Assembly: GCA_003973385.1 (NCBI GenBank)
Contig: QNYK01000092.1
Coordinates: forward strand, 1 to 50,965
DNA length: 50,965 nt
Direction: 5' to 3'
Source of the DNA: Bacillota bacterium
Lineage (GTDB): Bacteria > Planctomycetota > UBA8108 > UBA1146
Both the position numbers and the translations under genes were made by a program. Positions 7,764 to 16,483 of this stretch are shown in pieces. Each line of letters starts with the position of its first letter. The stretch's first letter is position 1. A model generated the notes under the pieces. The model was not told the DNA's origin and did no database searches. It worked only from the letters and a program-made list of their open reading frames with translations.

Positions 7764-9217
7764 AGGACATCATCTTGTCCAGACGCCGAAAGGCGAGGAT
7801 CCACATATTTCTGCAGTTGTCGCTGCTGATCTGGATCGTGTGGATCGTCAATGTATGGTCTTTCCATGACACCGTTCGATCGGACTGGAGTCGCGGCCAG
7901 CATATGAAGGTGACGGCCTCCGACCTGGCACTGCTCGACGCTCTTCCACGGCACGTGGAGGTGTTGCTACCCATCGACTTGCAACCGGATGCCTCCGGTC
8001 GTGTTCGTTGGCAAGTTCTGTTCCAGGCGATGCGCTGGATCGGTGAACTGAATCGGAGTGCACCGGATGCGGTATCTCCGCCTGTGCAGGTGGATGTGAA
8101 CAGAGAAGCCGAGAGGTGGGAGATCCTCCGTGCTGCCCGCGGTCTCGAGGCGGACGCCGTCAACAAGGTGCATCTCTTCTGTGGAGATCGAAGGCTCGCG
8201 CTGGAACTCGAAGATCTGGCGATCATCCGATATGCGTCACCTCTGGAGCCGGAACAGGTGGCGCGTATCGTGGTCAACCGTGTGCGGGAAGCGATCGAGG
8301 CAGGATTGCGCCAGGTGGTCAGCGATGAAACCACGGAGATCAGGATCAGCCAGGGAAGTGGCGAGCCACCGCTGGGCGCATCGAGGGGCCCAAACATGGC
8401 CAGGATGGTTCAGGATCTCGAGCATCGAGGAGCGAGGGTTGCTGGTCAGGATCTGATGAGCACGGCGATGATCGATTCCGATGCGGATCTGCTGGTCGTG
8501 GTGGCTGGTGGTGTGGGGCGCTTCGAGCCTCTCGGCTCCTCGGCACGCCGAGAACTGGAGAGATTCATGGAAGCAGGGGGCGGGGTCGTCATCTTGCTGC
8601 CAGCAATGGGAGAATGTGGACTGGAAGAGATGCTGGCTGGCGCCGGTATCTCGGTACTTCCTGGGCTTGCAGCCCAGGTCACTGCGGTGCCGAACCTGTC
8701 GATTCGCCCCTCCTTCTCGGTTGTCGGTGAACGGCTCGACCCGTTTCATCCGATCACGGCACCGATGACTCACAGCAAATTCGCGGCTCGATTGACCCCG
8801 AGTCGCGTCCTGGAAGTGGTGCAGCCCGCGACGGCATTGCTCTCGACGGGACCATCGGCGTGGCTGGAGCGCGAGTTGAGCACGGCTCGGCGAGATCTCC
8901 ACGAGATCCCCGGGCCGCAGGTGCTCGCGGCATGTACCGAGGTCGGGGCAGGCAGACTGGTGGTGATCGGCAACTGGAGTACCGTGCTGTCAGCTGGGTG
9001 GCTCGGAGATTCGCGACGGTTCTTCATCGCATGCTGTGACTGGGCTGCTGGCAGAGATCTGTTGCCCGCAGGAGCGGGGCGCGAGCCGATTTCATTTCGC
9101 ATCGAACTCGATCAGAGGCTGAGGAGGTCCTTCTTCTGGACCTCCATCTTCGTGTTGCCAGGGTGTTCCCTGGCCGGTGGGCTGATCGTCAGCTGGGCGC
9201 GAAGGAGGGACAGGTGA
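7760..9217 (+). CDS. gldG: GldG-like membrane protein of the Gld ABC system
   Basis: 485 residues. A basic N-terminus (KDIILSRRRKAR) precedes one membrane helix (IFLQLSLLIWIVWIVNVW). Then comes a long extracytoplasmic domain of the ABC-type uncharacterised (GldG/IFT52-like) kind, with LLVVVAGGVGRF and a segment like a GATase fold. A C-terminal helix (FFWTSIFVLPGCSLAGGLIVSW) precedes RRRDR. I chose GTG 7760 because it overlaps the gldF stop (GTGA) and has GGAGAGGAGG 7 nt upstream. It probably binds or shapes the substrate outside the membrane for GldA/F, but the substrate is unknown. Confidence 0.85.
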   Translation: MKDIILSRRRKARIHIFLQLSLLIWIVWIVNVWSFHDTVRSDWSRGQHMKVTASDLALLDALPRHVEVLLPIDLQPDASGRVRWQVLFQAMRWIGELNRSAPDAVSPPVQVDVNREAERWEILRAARGLEADAVNKVHLFCGDRRLALELEDLAIIRYASPLEPEQVARIVVNRVREAIEAGLRQVVSDETTEIRISQGSGEPPLGASRGPNMARMVQDLEHRGARVAGQDLMSTAMIDSDADLLVVVAGGVGRFEPLGSSARRELERFMEAGGGVVILLPAMGECGLEEMLAGAGISVLPGLAAQVTAVPNLSIRPSFSVVGERLDPFHPITAPMTHSKFAARLTPSRVLEVVQPATALLSTGPSAWLERELSTARRDLHEIPGPQVLAACTEVGAGRLVVIGNWSTVLSAGWLGDSRRFFIACCDWAAGRDLLPAGAGREPISFRIELDQRLRRSFFWTSIFVLPGCSLAGGLIVSWARRRDR

Positions 9218-10986
9218 ACGGGAGAACCACACTACTGCTGGCGCTGACAGCACTGGTGATCACTCCGATTGCGTATCGGTCGGTGAGCGATGCACGACCT
9301 CAGTATGTCGTCAGCGCAGCTCAACCGTTTTCCTTCGCCATCGCTGCCGTGGAAACGGTCGAGATCGAACGAGGAGATGATCGAATCTCGATAGAAAAGA
9401 CGGCGTACGGCTGGGATATCACCGCGCCAGTGATCGACCGGGGGAGATATGCTGCCATCGAGGACCTGCTGCACCTGATTCGTGATCTGGAAATTCGGGG
9501 TGAGGGACCGGACGATCCGCAGTACACCGGCCTTGATGATCCTTCGATCATCGTCAAGATCTCGACACCATCGAGGGGCTATCGACTCGAACTGGGTTCC
9601 GATCACCCGTCATTGCCGCGTGTTTACGCCGCTGTTGATCAGCGGCCCGTGTTGATCTCTTCGCAGATCCGAGACGCTCTGCGTGACTTCAGCCTCGATG
9701 AGATCCGAGATGATGCAATCTGTGGGGTGGCACCTGGACGAATTCATCGGGTCAGCCTGGAACGCCCTGATCAGGATCGAATCGAACTGGTGCGCGAGGG
9801 GCCCTACTGGAAGCTGGTAGCCCCCTTCCCTGCGGATGCGAATCCGGAGGCTGTCGAGAACTGGCTCACTCGAATCGCCGGCTGGGCAGCGGTCGATTAT
9901 ATCGATGGACCCTTGGCTGAGCCGTTAGGGCTCGATTCTCCAGCAGCGATCCTGACCGTTGAACTTCACAGCGGCGAGACCAAGACGGTGGCGATCGGGG
10001 ATCTCGCCGATTCTGGCATCACTGGCACCTTCGCGGTGCGATGCTCGGGCAGGGAGTCGGTGCTGATCGCAGCAGGCCTGGTCGCACAGGATTTACTGAG
10101 CAGGAGAGCGGAATCCCTGGTCAGCCCATTCCTGGTTCGTATCGAGCAACCACGAGTACAGGCGCTGACCCTCACGGGGGGTGATTATTCGAAGGTGGAT
10201 CTGCATCTGGATCCGGCGGGTGGATGGGCGATGCGCTGGGGTGGGGATAGTTCGACGGTGCCCGCCGATCAGGCTCTGGTCCGGTGGTGGATCGAAAGGC
10301 TTCGTCAATTGAGGGCGGTCGACTGGATCAAGGTGGATCGATCCGCGCTACAGCGGTGGGGGTTCGACCGACCACAATTACAGGTCGCTCTCGTCACTTC
10401 TCGGGGAGATCCGGAACGGATCATCTTCGGAGATGAGGTTCCAGGTGCGACTGGAGATCGGTTCGCATGGAATCCGCGCAACGAATCGTTGGGTGTGGTG
10501 AAGATCGATGGCCTGGATGAACTGGTAGGGGCCCCCTTCAGCTTGCGAGATCCTCATGTGACATCGCTGACCTCGGGCGAGTTGAGGAGATTTCGAATCC
10601 GAACCGCGGGAGCAGAGGTTCTTCTGGCGATGCCACGGGATACATGGCGATGTCAGGGAGAGGAGCAGTTGCAATTGCCTCAACCCGATGTTCGGCTGAT
10701 GGCGCGTCGGCTTTCACAACTGATAGCCACCCGATGGATGCCGGACGACGAAACTGCTCCTGGCCCCGAAAACTATCTGCTGAAGGCGGAGTTGTTTGCG
10801 GTGACAGGAACTGAACCTGAAGTCACCTTGTACTTCGGTGAACTGGGGGTGGATGGAGCGCGTCGAGCCAGCATGGGTAACTGGGTGTTTTCAGTGGCCT
10901 CGGTAGACGGCAGCGATCTGGTCCACTTCTGTGAACAATTTCTGGAACAGTTACAGGAGCAGAGGCGAGAGGAGGGGCGCCGATGA
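9214..10986 (+). CDS. DUF4340 protein of the Gld-type operon
   Basis: About 590 residues. One N-terminal membrane helix or signal anchor (RTTLLLALTALVITPIAY) precedes a large exported region with repeated DUF4340-like beta segments. The tell-tale pattern is an internal repeat of 'I.IEK..YGWDITAP.ID....A.EDLL' near 55-90, 'IELVREGPYWKLVAPFPADANPEAVENWL' near 190 and 'GLDSPAAILTVEL'. GTG 9214 overlaps the gldG stop (GTGA) and has GAAGGAGG upstream; the product stop overlaps the next start (ATGA). DUF4340 proteins commonly accompany GldF/GldG in planctomycetes and cyanobacteria. The function is unknown. Confidence 0.85.
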   Translation: MNGRTTLLLALTALVITPIAYRSVSDARPQYVVSAAQPFSFAIAAVETVEIERGDDRISIEKTAYGWDITAPVIDRGRYAAIEDLLHLIRDLEIRGEGPDDPQYTGLDDPSIIVKISTPSRGYRLELGSDHPSLPRVYAAVDQRPVLISSQIRDALRDFSLDEIRDDAICGVAPGRIHRVSLERPDQDRIELVREGPYWKLVAPFPADANPEAVENWLTRIAGWAAVDYIDGPLAEPLGLDSPAAILTVELHSGETKTVAIGDLADSGITGTFAVRCSGRESVLIAAGLVAQDLLSRRAESLVSPFLVRIEQPRVQALTLTGGDYSKVDLHLDPAGGWAMRWGGDSSTVPADQALVRWWIERLRQLRAVDWIKVDRSALQRWGFDRPQLQVALVTSRGDPERIIFGDEVPGATGDRFAWNPRNESLGVVKIDGLDELVGAPFSLRDPHVTSLTSGELRRFRIRTAGAEVLLAMPRDTWRCQGEEQLQLPQPDVRLMARRLSQLIATRWMPDDETAPGPENYLLKAELFAVTGTEPEVTLYFGELGVDGARRASMGNWVFSVASVDGSDLVHFCEQFLEQLQEQRREEGRR

Positions 10987-12314
10987 GGCAGGGCATCGAT
11001 CGATGGCTGTGGTTGGCGATCCTGGTGATCCCCATCGCTGCCTGGCTCTTCATCGATTCCAGACCGGCTCCCACGGTGCCGGACCCCGGTGCCACGGTGC
11101 CAGCGCCCGCCGTCGACATTCCGCCACCGGACGTGGCCCCGCCTCCTCAGCGGGTCGAGGAGAAGCCGGATCCCGTGCCACTCCCGGAGCCCCGGGATCC
11201 CCCTGACGAGCCACTGAAACTGAGGATCCGTGCGCTCACGGCTGCTGGAGTGTTGTTGGCTGCCGGGACGGAACTGCCCCTGGTCTCGGCATCTGGTCGC
11301 GTCAGCACTGGAGAAGCGGGTTTCATCGAGATCGATGGCCGGGGATTGCAATGGGTCGTCGAGACGGACCGTCGGGTGCCGCTGGATTTACCTGGAGGCC
11401 AGTGGGTGATCGACTTCACCTTCCAGGAGCCTTCCTCGGCAGTGCTGGCGCAACTGGAGTGGGTCGCTCTCGCCCGTGACGAGGCGGAGGCATTGCCCGC
11501 TCGGCTGTTTCTATCGGGGCAAACTGTAGTGCCACCTGGATTGCGGATGCTGGTCAAGGTGATGTTCCGAGACCGGATTCTCGAGGGCGGTATCGAACTG
11601 ACCGATGGAAACAAGTTGTGGTGGAGTCGAACACTGGTCTCCGACTCGTGGTTCGCCGGGCGACTCGACCTGATGCTGGAGTGGGATTCGAGTCAGGCTG
11701 CCGAACCGATGAGGCAACAGATCGAGAAACTCTGGCCACCCGCAGCGCGAGAGGAGGTCTGGAGCTGGCACGGCTCGATGTCGGTCGATGATCCGGATGA
11801 AGCGCAGCGTCAGCAGCGAGAGATTGCCAGCTGGTACCTCCAGGCTCTGGAGGAGGTGGAAGCGAGCAGGGATCTATTGCTGGTCGCGGGGGCAAATGCC
11901 AGGGGAAAGCGAGCGAGCCTGTTGCGGGATCCGCAGCGAACCGATCAGTTGTACGAACATCCGCTGGCACCTGTTCTCGAGACACTGGGACGCGGTGCAA
12001 GGTTTGATTTCAAGAGGTGGCGTATCTTGATCGACGAGGATTTCCCCCGTCGCTGGAAGAAATGGGCGGCGGAAAGTCGGATTCCCTGGCCGCACAGACA
12101 TCCTGGAGCCGCGCGAAATATCGCTCTTCTGTTCGGGAGCCTGAATAAGTACAGTCGCCTCGAAAGTACGGTTCTCTACGAGACACTCGGAAAACCGCGA
12201 CATCTGAACGACTTTGTCGCGAATTTTGACTGGGGACCGGCGACCGAGCGAAAGCAGACGCTGTCGAAATTGCGCAATTACATCGATTCGATCCGGACTT
12301 CGATCTGGCCCTGA
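10983..12314 (+). CDS. Unknown anchored protein, fifth gene of the Gld-type operon
   Basis: 443 residues that I do not recognise. The N-terminal anchor WLWLAILVIPIAAWLFI is followed by a Pro/Val-rich linker (about 28-72, many PxP and PDP motifs) that could span the cell wall. Then comes a predicted beta-rich domain (75-230) and a charged alpha-helical C-terminal half ending SKLRNYIDSIRTSIWP. Its ATG overlaps the DUF4340 stop (ATGA), so it is translated with the transporter. The architecture suggests an extracytoplasmic partner of the Gld system. No catalytic motif is visible. Confidence 0.75.
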   Translation: MRQGIDRWLWLAILVIPIAAWLFIDSRPAPTVPDPGATVPAPAVDIPPPDVAPPPQRVEEKPDPVPLPEPRDPPDEPLKLRIRALTAAGVLLAAGTELPLVSASGRVSTGEAGFIEIDGRGLQWVVETDRRVPLDLPGGQWVIDFTFQEPSSAVLAQLEWVALARDEAEALPARLFLSGQTVVPPGLRMLVKVMFRDRILEGGIELTDGNKLWWSRTLVSDSWFAGRLDLMLEWDSSQAAEPMRQQIEKLWPPAAREEVWSWHGSMSVDDPDEAQRQQREIASWYLQALEEVEASRDLLLVAGANARGKRASLLRDPQRTDQLYEHPLAPVLETLGRGARFDFKRWRILIDEDFPRRWKKWAAESRIPWPHRHPGAARNIALLFGSLNKYSRLESTVLYETLGKPRHLNDFVANFDWGPATERKQTLSKLRNYIDSIRTSIWP

Positions 12315-12329
12315 AGATGGGAACCCGGG

Positions 12330-13127
12330 TCAACGGTCCTTGCCACCGGACGCTGGTTCTCGCTCTGGAGGCGCAGGTCGAGTTTCTGCCGGTGCGCGAA
12401 TCCGGCGGATTTCCAGTTCTCCCTGGAGGTATTTTTCGATCGATCCGCCGGGTCCTGTCCAGATCTTGGCGGTGAAGTCTCTGCACAGAACGCTCCAGCG
12501 GATCGTCTCGATCGAGCCGATTTTTTCGACCCGATCCTTCTTCAGTTCGAGGTCCAGAATCCGAAATTCGCTGGGGATCAATGCTTTGAATTTGCGCTGC
12601 TCTGTACGGTCAAGCAGCAGCCCGATCAGCAGCCAGTGTTCAAATGCCTGATTTTCGAGCAGCACCGTTCCGGCGGGAAAGGGGATCGTTCGATCGACCT
12701 GGCTGCCCCTGGCCGGATCCTGTACCACGATGCGGATTCGTGCTTCCTCCAGATCGACCTCACTGGCGACCACGCCGCGCTTTTCCCCTGCCCCGGCGGC
12801 ACCGATGCGACTCTCCCGGCGAGTTCGTAACGGGTTATTCGAAGGCAACTGGTAATCTGACCTGTTGCTGATCTCCATCGTCCGTCCTGGCTGGCTCCAG
12901 AGCAACCGGGCGTCGAGAGTCCACTGCTTCGAGAGCGGATCTGAGGGCTTGATCTGAAGCCTTGTGGAGCCAACGGTGAGTCCCTTCTGGATCCATTGCC
13001 ACTCCAGTGGCTGCTCGACAGGGTAGGGCAAGTGGTCAAGAGTCCCATCGATGTCCGAAGGGACTCCCGGTCCAGGCGGGGAAGTCGCTGACAAGAAGGT
13101 CATGAGGATCACCAGGCAAGTTGTCAC
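12330..13127 (-). CDS. DUF3108-like secreted protein
   Basis: About 265 residues from GTG 13127, with AAAGGGA 7 nt upstream. The N-terminus (TTCLVILMTFLSATSPPGPG) looks like a signal peptide. The body starts LPYPVEQPLEWQWIQKGLTVGSTRLQI, close to the DUF3108 opening (Y.V..ELEW...G..VG...). It later has FRILDLELKKDRVEKIGSIETIRWSVL and a final strand with a YLQGELEIRRI ending. The C-terminal tail is Pro/Glu-rich. Its stop is 15 nt from the convergent stop of the Gld operon. DUF3108 proteins are periplasmic beta-sheet proteins of unknown role. The assignment is by pattern and moderate only. The frame continues upstream to 13307 without a good start. Confidence 0.65.
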   Translation of the reverse strand: MTTCLVILMTFLSATSPPGPGVPSDIDGTLDHLPYPVEQPLEWQWIQKGLTVGSTRLQIKPSDPLSKQWTLDARLLWSQPGRTMEISNRSDYQLPSNNPLRTRRESRIGAAGAGEKRGVVASEVDLEEARIRIVVQDPARGSQVDRTIPFPAGTVLLENQAFEHWLLIGLLLDRTEQRKFKALIPSEFRILDLELKKDRVEKIGSIETIRWSVLCRDFTAKIWTGPGGSIEKYLQGELEIRRIRAPAETRPAPPEREPASGGKDR

Positions 13128-13159
13128 GGTGGCTTCCCTTTCATGACTGACCGATGAGA

Positions 13160-13189
13160 TTGGCGAACTGGACCCGTGCAATTTATATG
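13160..13189 (+). promoter_or_regulatory. Weak candidate promoter for the coiled-coil gene
   Basis: TTGGCG (13160-13165) and TATATG (13184-13189) are 18 nt apart, each with 4 of 6 consensus matches. It lies in the divergent gap 13128-13424 and would give a leader of about 230 nt that contains the inverted repeat at 13235-13266. Confidence 0.3.
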
Positions 13190-13234
13190 CGGTTTGTGGT
13201 ACTATCTGATCTTGGTAGGACAGGGTCCGATACG

Positions 13235-13266
13235 CAAGTCCCAAACCTGTATATCCTTGGGACTTG
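13235..13266. promoter_or_regulatory. Perfect 10-bp inverted repeat, possible operator
   Basis: CAAGTCCCAA (13235-13244) and TTGGGACTTG (13257-13266) are exact complements with a 12-nt spacer. The half-site centres are 22 bp apart, about two helical turns, as expected for a dimeric repressor. It could equally be an RNA hairpin in a leader. It lies between the divergent DUF3108-like and coiled-coil genes. The rest of the gap shows nothing else I can support. Confidence 0.45.
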
Positions 13267-13424
13267 AGTCGAGCCCGGCAGATGTCGAGAGGGGGGGCCT
13301 CCCGCATCCGTCACGCAGCCGTGCGCGATCCGAGAATCGTCAGCATGGTCGTGTCCTGGGATATGACTGAGGAGTCACTTCTTCACCGGCATCTCACCGG
13401 AGAAGAACGCGGGAAGGAATGTCG

Positions 13425-14429
13425 ATGCGCAAGGATCTGTCCCTGATTCGCCGCCTGGAGAAGATCGAGAAGGAACTGGGGTATTGCCAGATCAAACTCG
13501 AAAAGGAACAGCGCCTCGCTACGCGCGTGCATTTTCTGCGTTCGCATCGCGATAGATTGATGTCAGTTCTCGATCTTTTTCCGGAGCAGGACTTCGGAGC
13601 AGGAGATCGACTGTGTGGCATGACATTTGGCGAGATTTCATTGCGCATCATCAATGAAGACAAGAAACTCGATCTGGAACCTCTTCGAGCATCGTTTCTC
13701 GCCATCGGAATGCGCCCCGAGATCATTACGGAACTCGAGGATCTAGATGGAGAGATCAAGGATGTCTCCGAGCGACTCGCTACCTTCCGTGTCTTCCATG
13801 ACAAGGTTGATGGATTGCAGATGGAGCGCAGGCATGCGCTCAGCAGTTTTGATCTCTCCGGGGATGAGCCAGTACTCGCCATCTCCGATGAGTTCGAGGA
13901 GACAGAACATTCCTGGAATGTGCTGACCGAAGATCTCACAAATCTCGACGATGCTCTGTTCAATGTCAGTCGTTCAAAGGATTACCTCACATCCGCACGC
14001 AACTTCGTGCTCCATGCGAGAAGCCACTACTCGGTTCAGGAGTGGATCGACAAGGGCTACCTCGTGGACCTTCTCAAGCACTCCACCATCGGAAGAATTC
14101 GCGAGATGCTCGAGGGCGCGGAGCGTAATCTGAAGATGGCACTGAGCGAGTTGATCTGCCTCGAGGACTATCCAATCGTGGCGGATGACTTCAAGCCGAT
14201 CCTTCGCCCCTTCTACAGGCTTCTGTTTGACGATGTCTTTCACCAGACGAAGTTTCAGGATCTGTTGCAGTTGGTCGAGGAGAGACTCGACCGTTCGGTG
14301 CGCCTGCACGATCAAGTGGAAAAGGCGCGAGCCGCCGTGTTCCAGACCCAGGTTCAGAAGGAGGAGGCTCGTGAGAGCCTGTTCCACAGGATCGGCGACG
14401 AACGCAGAAAGTTGCGCCTGACCTCCTGA
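13425..14429 (+). CDS. Unknown cytoplasmic coiled-coil protein
   Basis: 334 residues with no recognisable family. No signal peptide or membrane helix. Long amphipathic helices dominate: LIRRLEKIEKELGYCQIKL at the start, ITELEDLDGEIKDVSERLATF near 110, and LLQLVEERLDRSVRLHDQVEKARAAVFQTQVQKEEA at the end. ATG 13425 is preferred because AAGGA (13414-13418) is 6 nt upstream; ATG 13419 touches that site. It is a single gene with its own upstream gap, and it ends inside an 8-bp tandem repeat. The function is unknown; a structural or scaffold role would be a guess. Confidence 0.75.
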   Translation: MRKDLSLIRRLEKIEKELGYCQIKLEKEQRLATRVHFLRSHRDRLMSVLDLFPEQDFGAGDRLCGMTFGEISLRIINEDKKLDLEPLRASFLAIGMRPEIITELEDLDGEIKDVSERLATFRVFHDKVDGLQMERRHALSSFDLSGDEPVLAISDEFEETEHSWNVLTEDLTNLDDALFNVSRSKDYLTSARNFVLHARSHYSVQEWIDKGYLVDLLKHSTIGRIREMLEGAERNLKMALSELICLEDYPIVADDFKPILRPFYRLLFDDVFHQTKFQDLLQLVEERLDRSVRLHDQVEKARAAVFQTQVQKEEARESLFHRIGDERRKLRLTS

Positions 14430-14449
14430 CCTCCTGACCTCCTGACCTC
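14418..14449. repeat. Tandem 8-bp repeat over the stop codon (CTGACCTC, four copies)
   Basis: Four perfect copies of CTGACCTC, followed by a degenerate CTGCCCC. The stop codon of the coiled-coil gene (14427-14429) lies in the second copy. Copy number would not change that stop as long as two copies remain. Probably a slippage product in the convergent gap 14430-14486. Confidence 0.8.
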
Positions 14450-14486
14450 CTGCCCCCTGCTGGATGCGGCGATGCTGCCGATCCGT

Positions 14487-15536
14487 TCAGGGGAGCCTGC
14501 AGAGCGAATCGGCCCCGAGCCATCTCTCGAGTAACCCTCTCGCCTCTTCGAGGTCGCTTGCGTGATCCCCGGTGACCAGTGCACGGCCATCCCGGTAGCA
14601 GATCAACGCTCCCCCTCGATCTTCTCGCCGGATGGCGGTGGCTCCCCGATGAAACTGGCCGGGGTCCTGAAGTTGACCCAGCCGAGTTTCAATCTCATCG
14701 AAATCGAGATTGAGCCAGGTCTCGACACTTCCGATTCCACACAGTTTTCTCAGGTAAACTCGCTGATCCTGATCAAGGGCTGTGGACTGCGTCGCCACAT
14801 CTCCGCAGCGAGTACAACCTGGGTCAGCGACAAGTTCGACGCAAGATTCCCCTTGCTCAACATTTCCACGGATGATGGTTCGGGTCATTTGACGAGGAGT
14901 ATGGCCAGGCGTCGACAGCATCTGTGCAGTCAACAATCGAATCACTGCAGATGCCGCGGCGAGGCATGAAATCTGAAGCACTCCATCCGTTTCACAGGTC
15001 CCGATCGAGCCAGGCACAGGGTCTTCAGCGACCCAGCAGTGGTAGCAGGGAGTCCCTGGTGGCAAGAAAGATGCAGCGACCCATCGGTCAGCGATCGCAC
15101 CGGAGTGAATCCACCCGACGCCGGTCCGCATCGCAGTGAGATCGATGAGTGATCGAGCCTGGATATTGTCAGTGGCGTCCAGCACCACATCATGGCTGCA
15201 AAAAAGCGCTTCAGCATTATTTGGAGTCAGCATCTGTGGCAGTGCATCGACGAGAGTTCGTCCACCGATCTTGCACAGCGCAGCGCGTGCCGCATCCGCC
15301 TTTGGCCTGCCCTGTTTCGCATCCTCATCGAGATACAACAATTGGCGGTGAAGATCTGACTCTCGAATACGATCTCCATCGACGACCATGAGGCTACCGA
15401 CACCACTGCGAACCAATGACTGGGCAAGAACCGTCCCGACTCCTCCACAGCCGACCAGCAGGACCCGCAACTGTTGCCAGTCGCGATCAAGCTCCTCGCC
15501 CTGCGGAATCCGTTGTTGACGATCGTATCTGGCCAA
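14487..15536 (-). CDS. ThiF/MoeB/HesA-type E1-like adenylyltransferase
   Basis: About 349 residues. Activates the C-terminus of a ubiquitin-like sulfur carrier (ThiS or MoaD type) by adenylation. Visible: RYDRQQRIPQ, the Rossmann ATP loop VLLVGCGGVGTVLAQSLVRSG, the acidic D in VVDGDRIRESDLHRQ, RQLLY with KADAARAAL, and ATDNIQARSLID. Two zinc pairs appear: CYHC and CTRC. GTCETDGVL holds the likely catalytic cysteine region. The C-terminal 70 residues (ALICYRDGRALVTGD) match the tail of planctomycete-type ThiF rather than a rhodanese domain. TTG 15536 is preferred: GGAGG sits 4 nt before it and the product starts MARYDRQQ. No ThiS/MoaD gene is near, so the pathway is open. Confidence 0.82.
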   Translation of the reverse strand: MARYDRQQRIPQGEELDRDWQQLRVLLVGCGGVGTVLAQSLVRSGVGSLMVVDGDRIRESDLHRQLLYLDEDAKQGRPKADAARAALCKIGGRTLVDALPQMLTPNNAEALFCSHDVVLDATDNIQARSLIDLTAMRTGVGWIHSGAIADRWVAASFLPPGTPCYHCWVAEDPVPGSIGTCETDGVLQISCLAAASAVIRLLTAQMLSTPGHTPRQMTRTIIRGNVEQGESCVELVADPGCTRCGDVATQSTALDQDQRVYLRKLCGIGSVETWLNLDFDEIETRLGQLQDPGQFHRGATAIRREDRGGALICYRDGRALVTGDHASDLEEARGLLERWLGADSLCRLP

Positions 15537-15736
15537 GTGTCCTCCAGCAGGGGCTCGCCCTGGATCGATTTTCCAGTGAGCAAGCGTAAGCGACCACGGA
15601 GGTAGGCTCCAGCGCTGCGAGAATAGTGGGCTGCCGGCAGCGGTGGGGTTGCTTCCCTCCCCATCCGGTTGTGTACTGCGGCCTTGACCGGGAGACCCTC
15701 GCTGCAGCAGCGAGCCTCGCCGCTGGGGGATCATCG

Positions 15737-16483
15737 ATGACGGGACCGGGTCCGCTGGTATCTATCTGCTTTCAAGCGGGGGAGATCCCCCCCTCGATCC
15801 CCCTGCATCTGCTGGGAATCGTCACTGTCCAGTCCACATCCAGTGCTGCTGAAGGGCAGTTGCTGTGGCCACTGCTGGCTTCATTCGTGTGTGGTTCCAT
15901 CCCCTTTGCATGGCTGATAGGAAAGTCACGCGGAATCGATCTGTTGAAGGTGGGCAGTGGCAATCCGGGGGCGACCAATCTGAGTCGAGAATTGGGCAAG
16001 CCGTATGGATTGCTGGGACTGTCTCTGGACGTCATAAAGGGGGCCATCCCGATCCTGTGGTTCTCATCGTTTCCCCCTGGAGTTCTGTTGCTGATCGGTG
16101 CGGCTTCCGTGGTGGGGCACTGCTTCTCTCCGTTTCTGAGAGGCCGTGGTGGCAAGGGCGTGGCGACCACGGGGGGGGTGTTACTGGCTCTCGAACCAGT
16201 GATTGCACTGGTGATGTTGTCGAGTTGGTTCGTGACCTTCAAGGCCATCAAGAGCGTCGGGATGGCGTCGGTGATGGCGTCCTTGACCGGTGTACTGCTG
16301 GCACTATGCCTGTTGTTGGGCTGGGAGCCGCTCGTTTCCGTTCTCAGAACGGCTGACGAAGGGTTGAAATTCCCATCGATGCTGGGAGCGGTGCTGCTGA
16401 CACTCTCTATGCTGGTGTTGATCCGTCATCGATCTAATATCAAGGAGTATTGCGACTCGCGCCGGGAAGAAGAATCTAGATGA
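15737..16483 (+). CDS. plsY: Glycerol-3-phosphate acyltransferase PlsY
   Basis: Makes lysophosphatidate from acyl-phosphate and glycerol-3-phosphate in the inner membrane. Motifs: GSIPFAWLIGK with DLLKVGSGNPGATNLSRELGKPYG (motif 1), GHCFSPFLRGRGGKGVATTGG (motif 2), and a final motif 3 region near VLIRHRSNIKEY. Five or more hydrophobic helices. About 248 residues from ATG 15737, a little longer than the usual 190-220 because of the N-terminal segment; a start nearer SFVCGSIPF is possible. Its stop overlaps the gpsA start (ATGA), so acyl transfer and glycerol-3-phosphate supply are translated together. Divergent from the E1-like gene. Confidence 0.93.
   Translation: MTGPGPLVSICFQAGEIPPSIPLHLLGIVTVQSTSSAAEGQLLWPLLASFVCGSIPFAWLIGKSRGIDLLKVGSGNPGATNLSRELGKPYGLLGLSLDVIKGAIPILWFSSFPPGVLLLIGAASVVGHCFSPFLRGRGGKGVATTGGVLLALEPVIALVMLSSWFVTFKAIKSVGMASVMASLTGVLLALCLLLGWEPLVSVLRTADEGLKFPSMLGAVLLTLSMLVLIRHRSNIKEYCDSRREEESR

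Noticed and set aside
14418-14449. Phase-variable ending of the coiled-coil protein by the 8-bp repeat
   Set aside because: With two or more copies the stop codon is always the same, so copy changes do not alter the product.
15537-15734. N-terminal extension of the E1-like enzyme to 15734
   Set aside because: Ser/Pro/Gly-rich without family match; the TTG at 15536 has GGAGG 4 nt upstream and starts at the conserved RYDRQQ.
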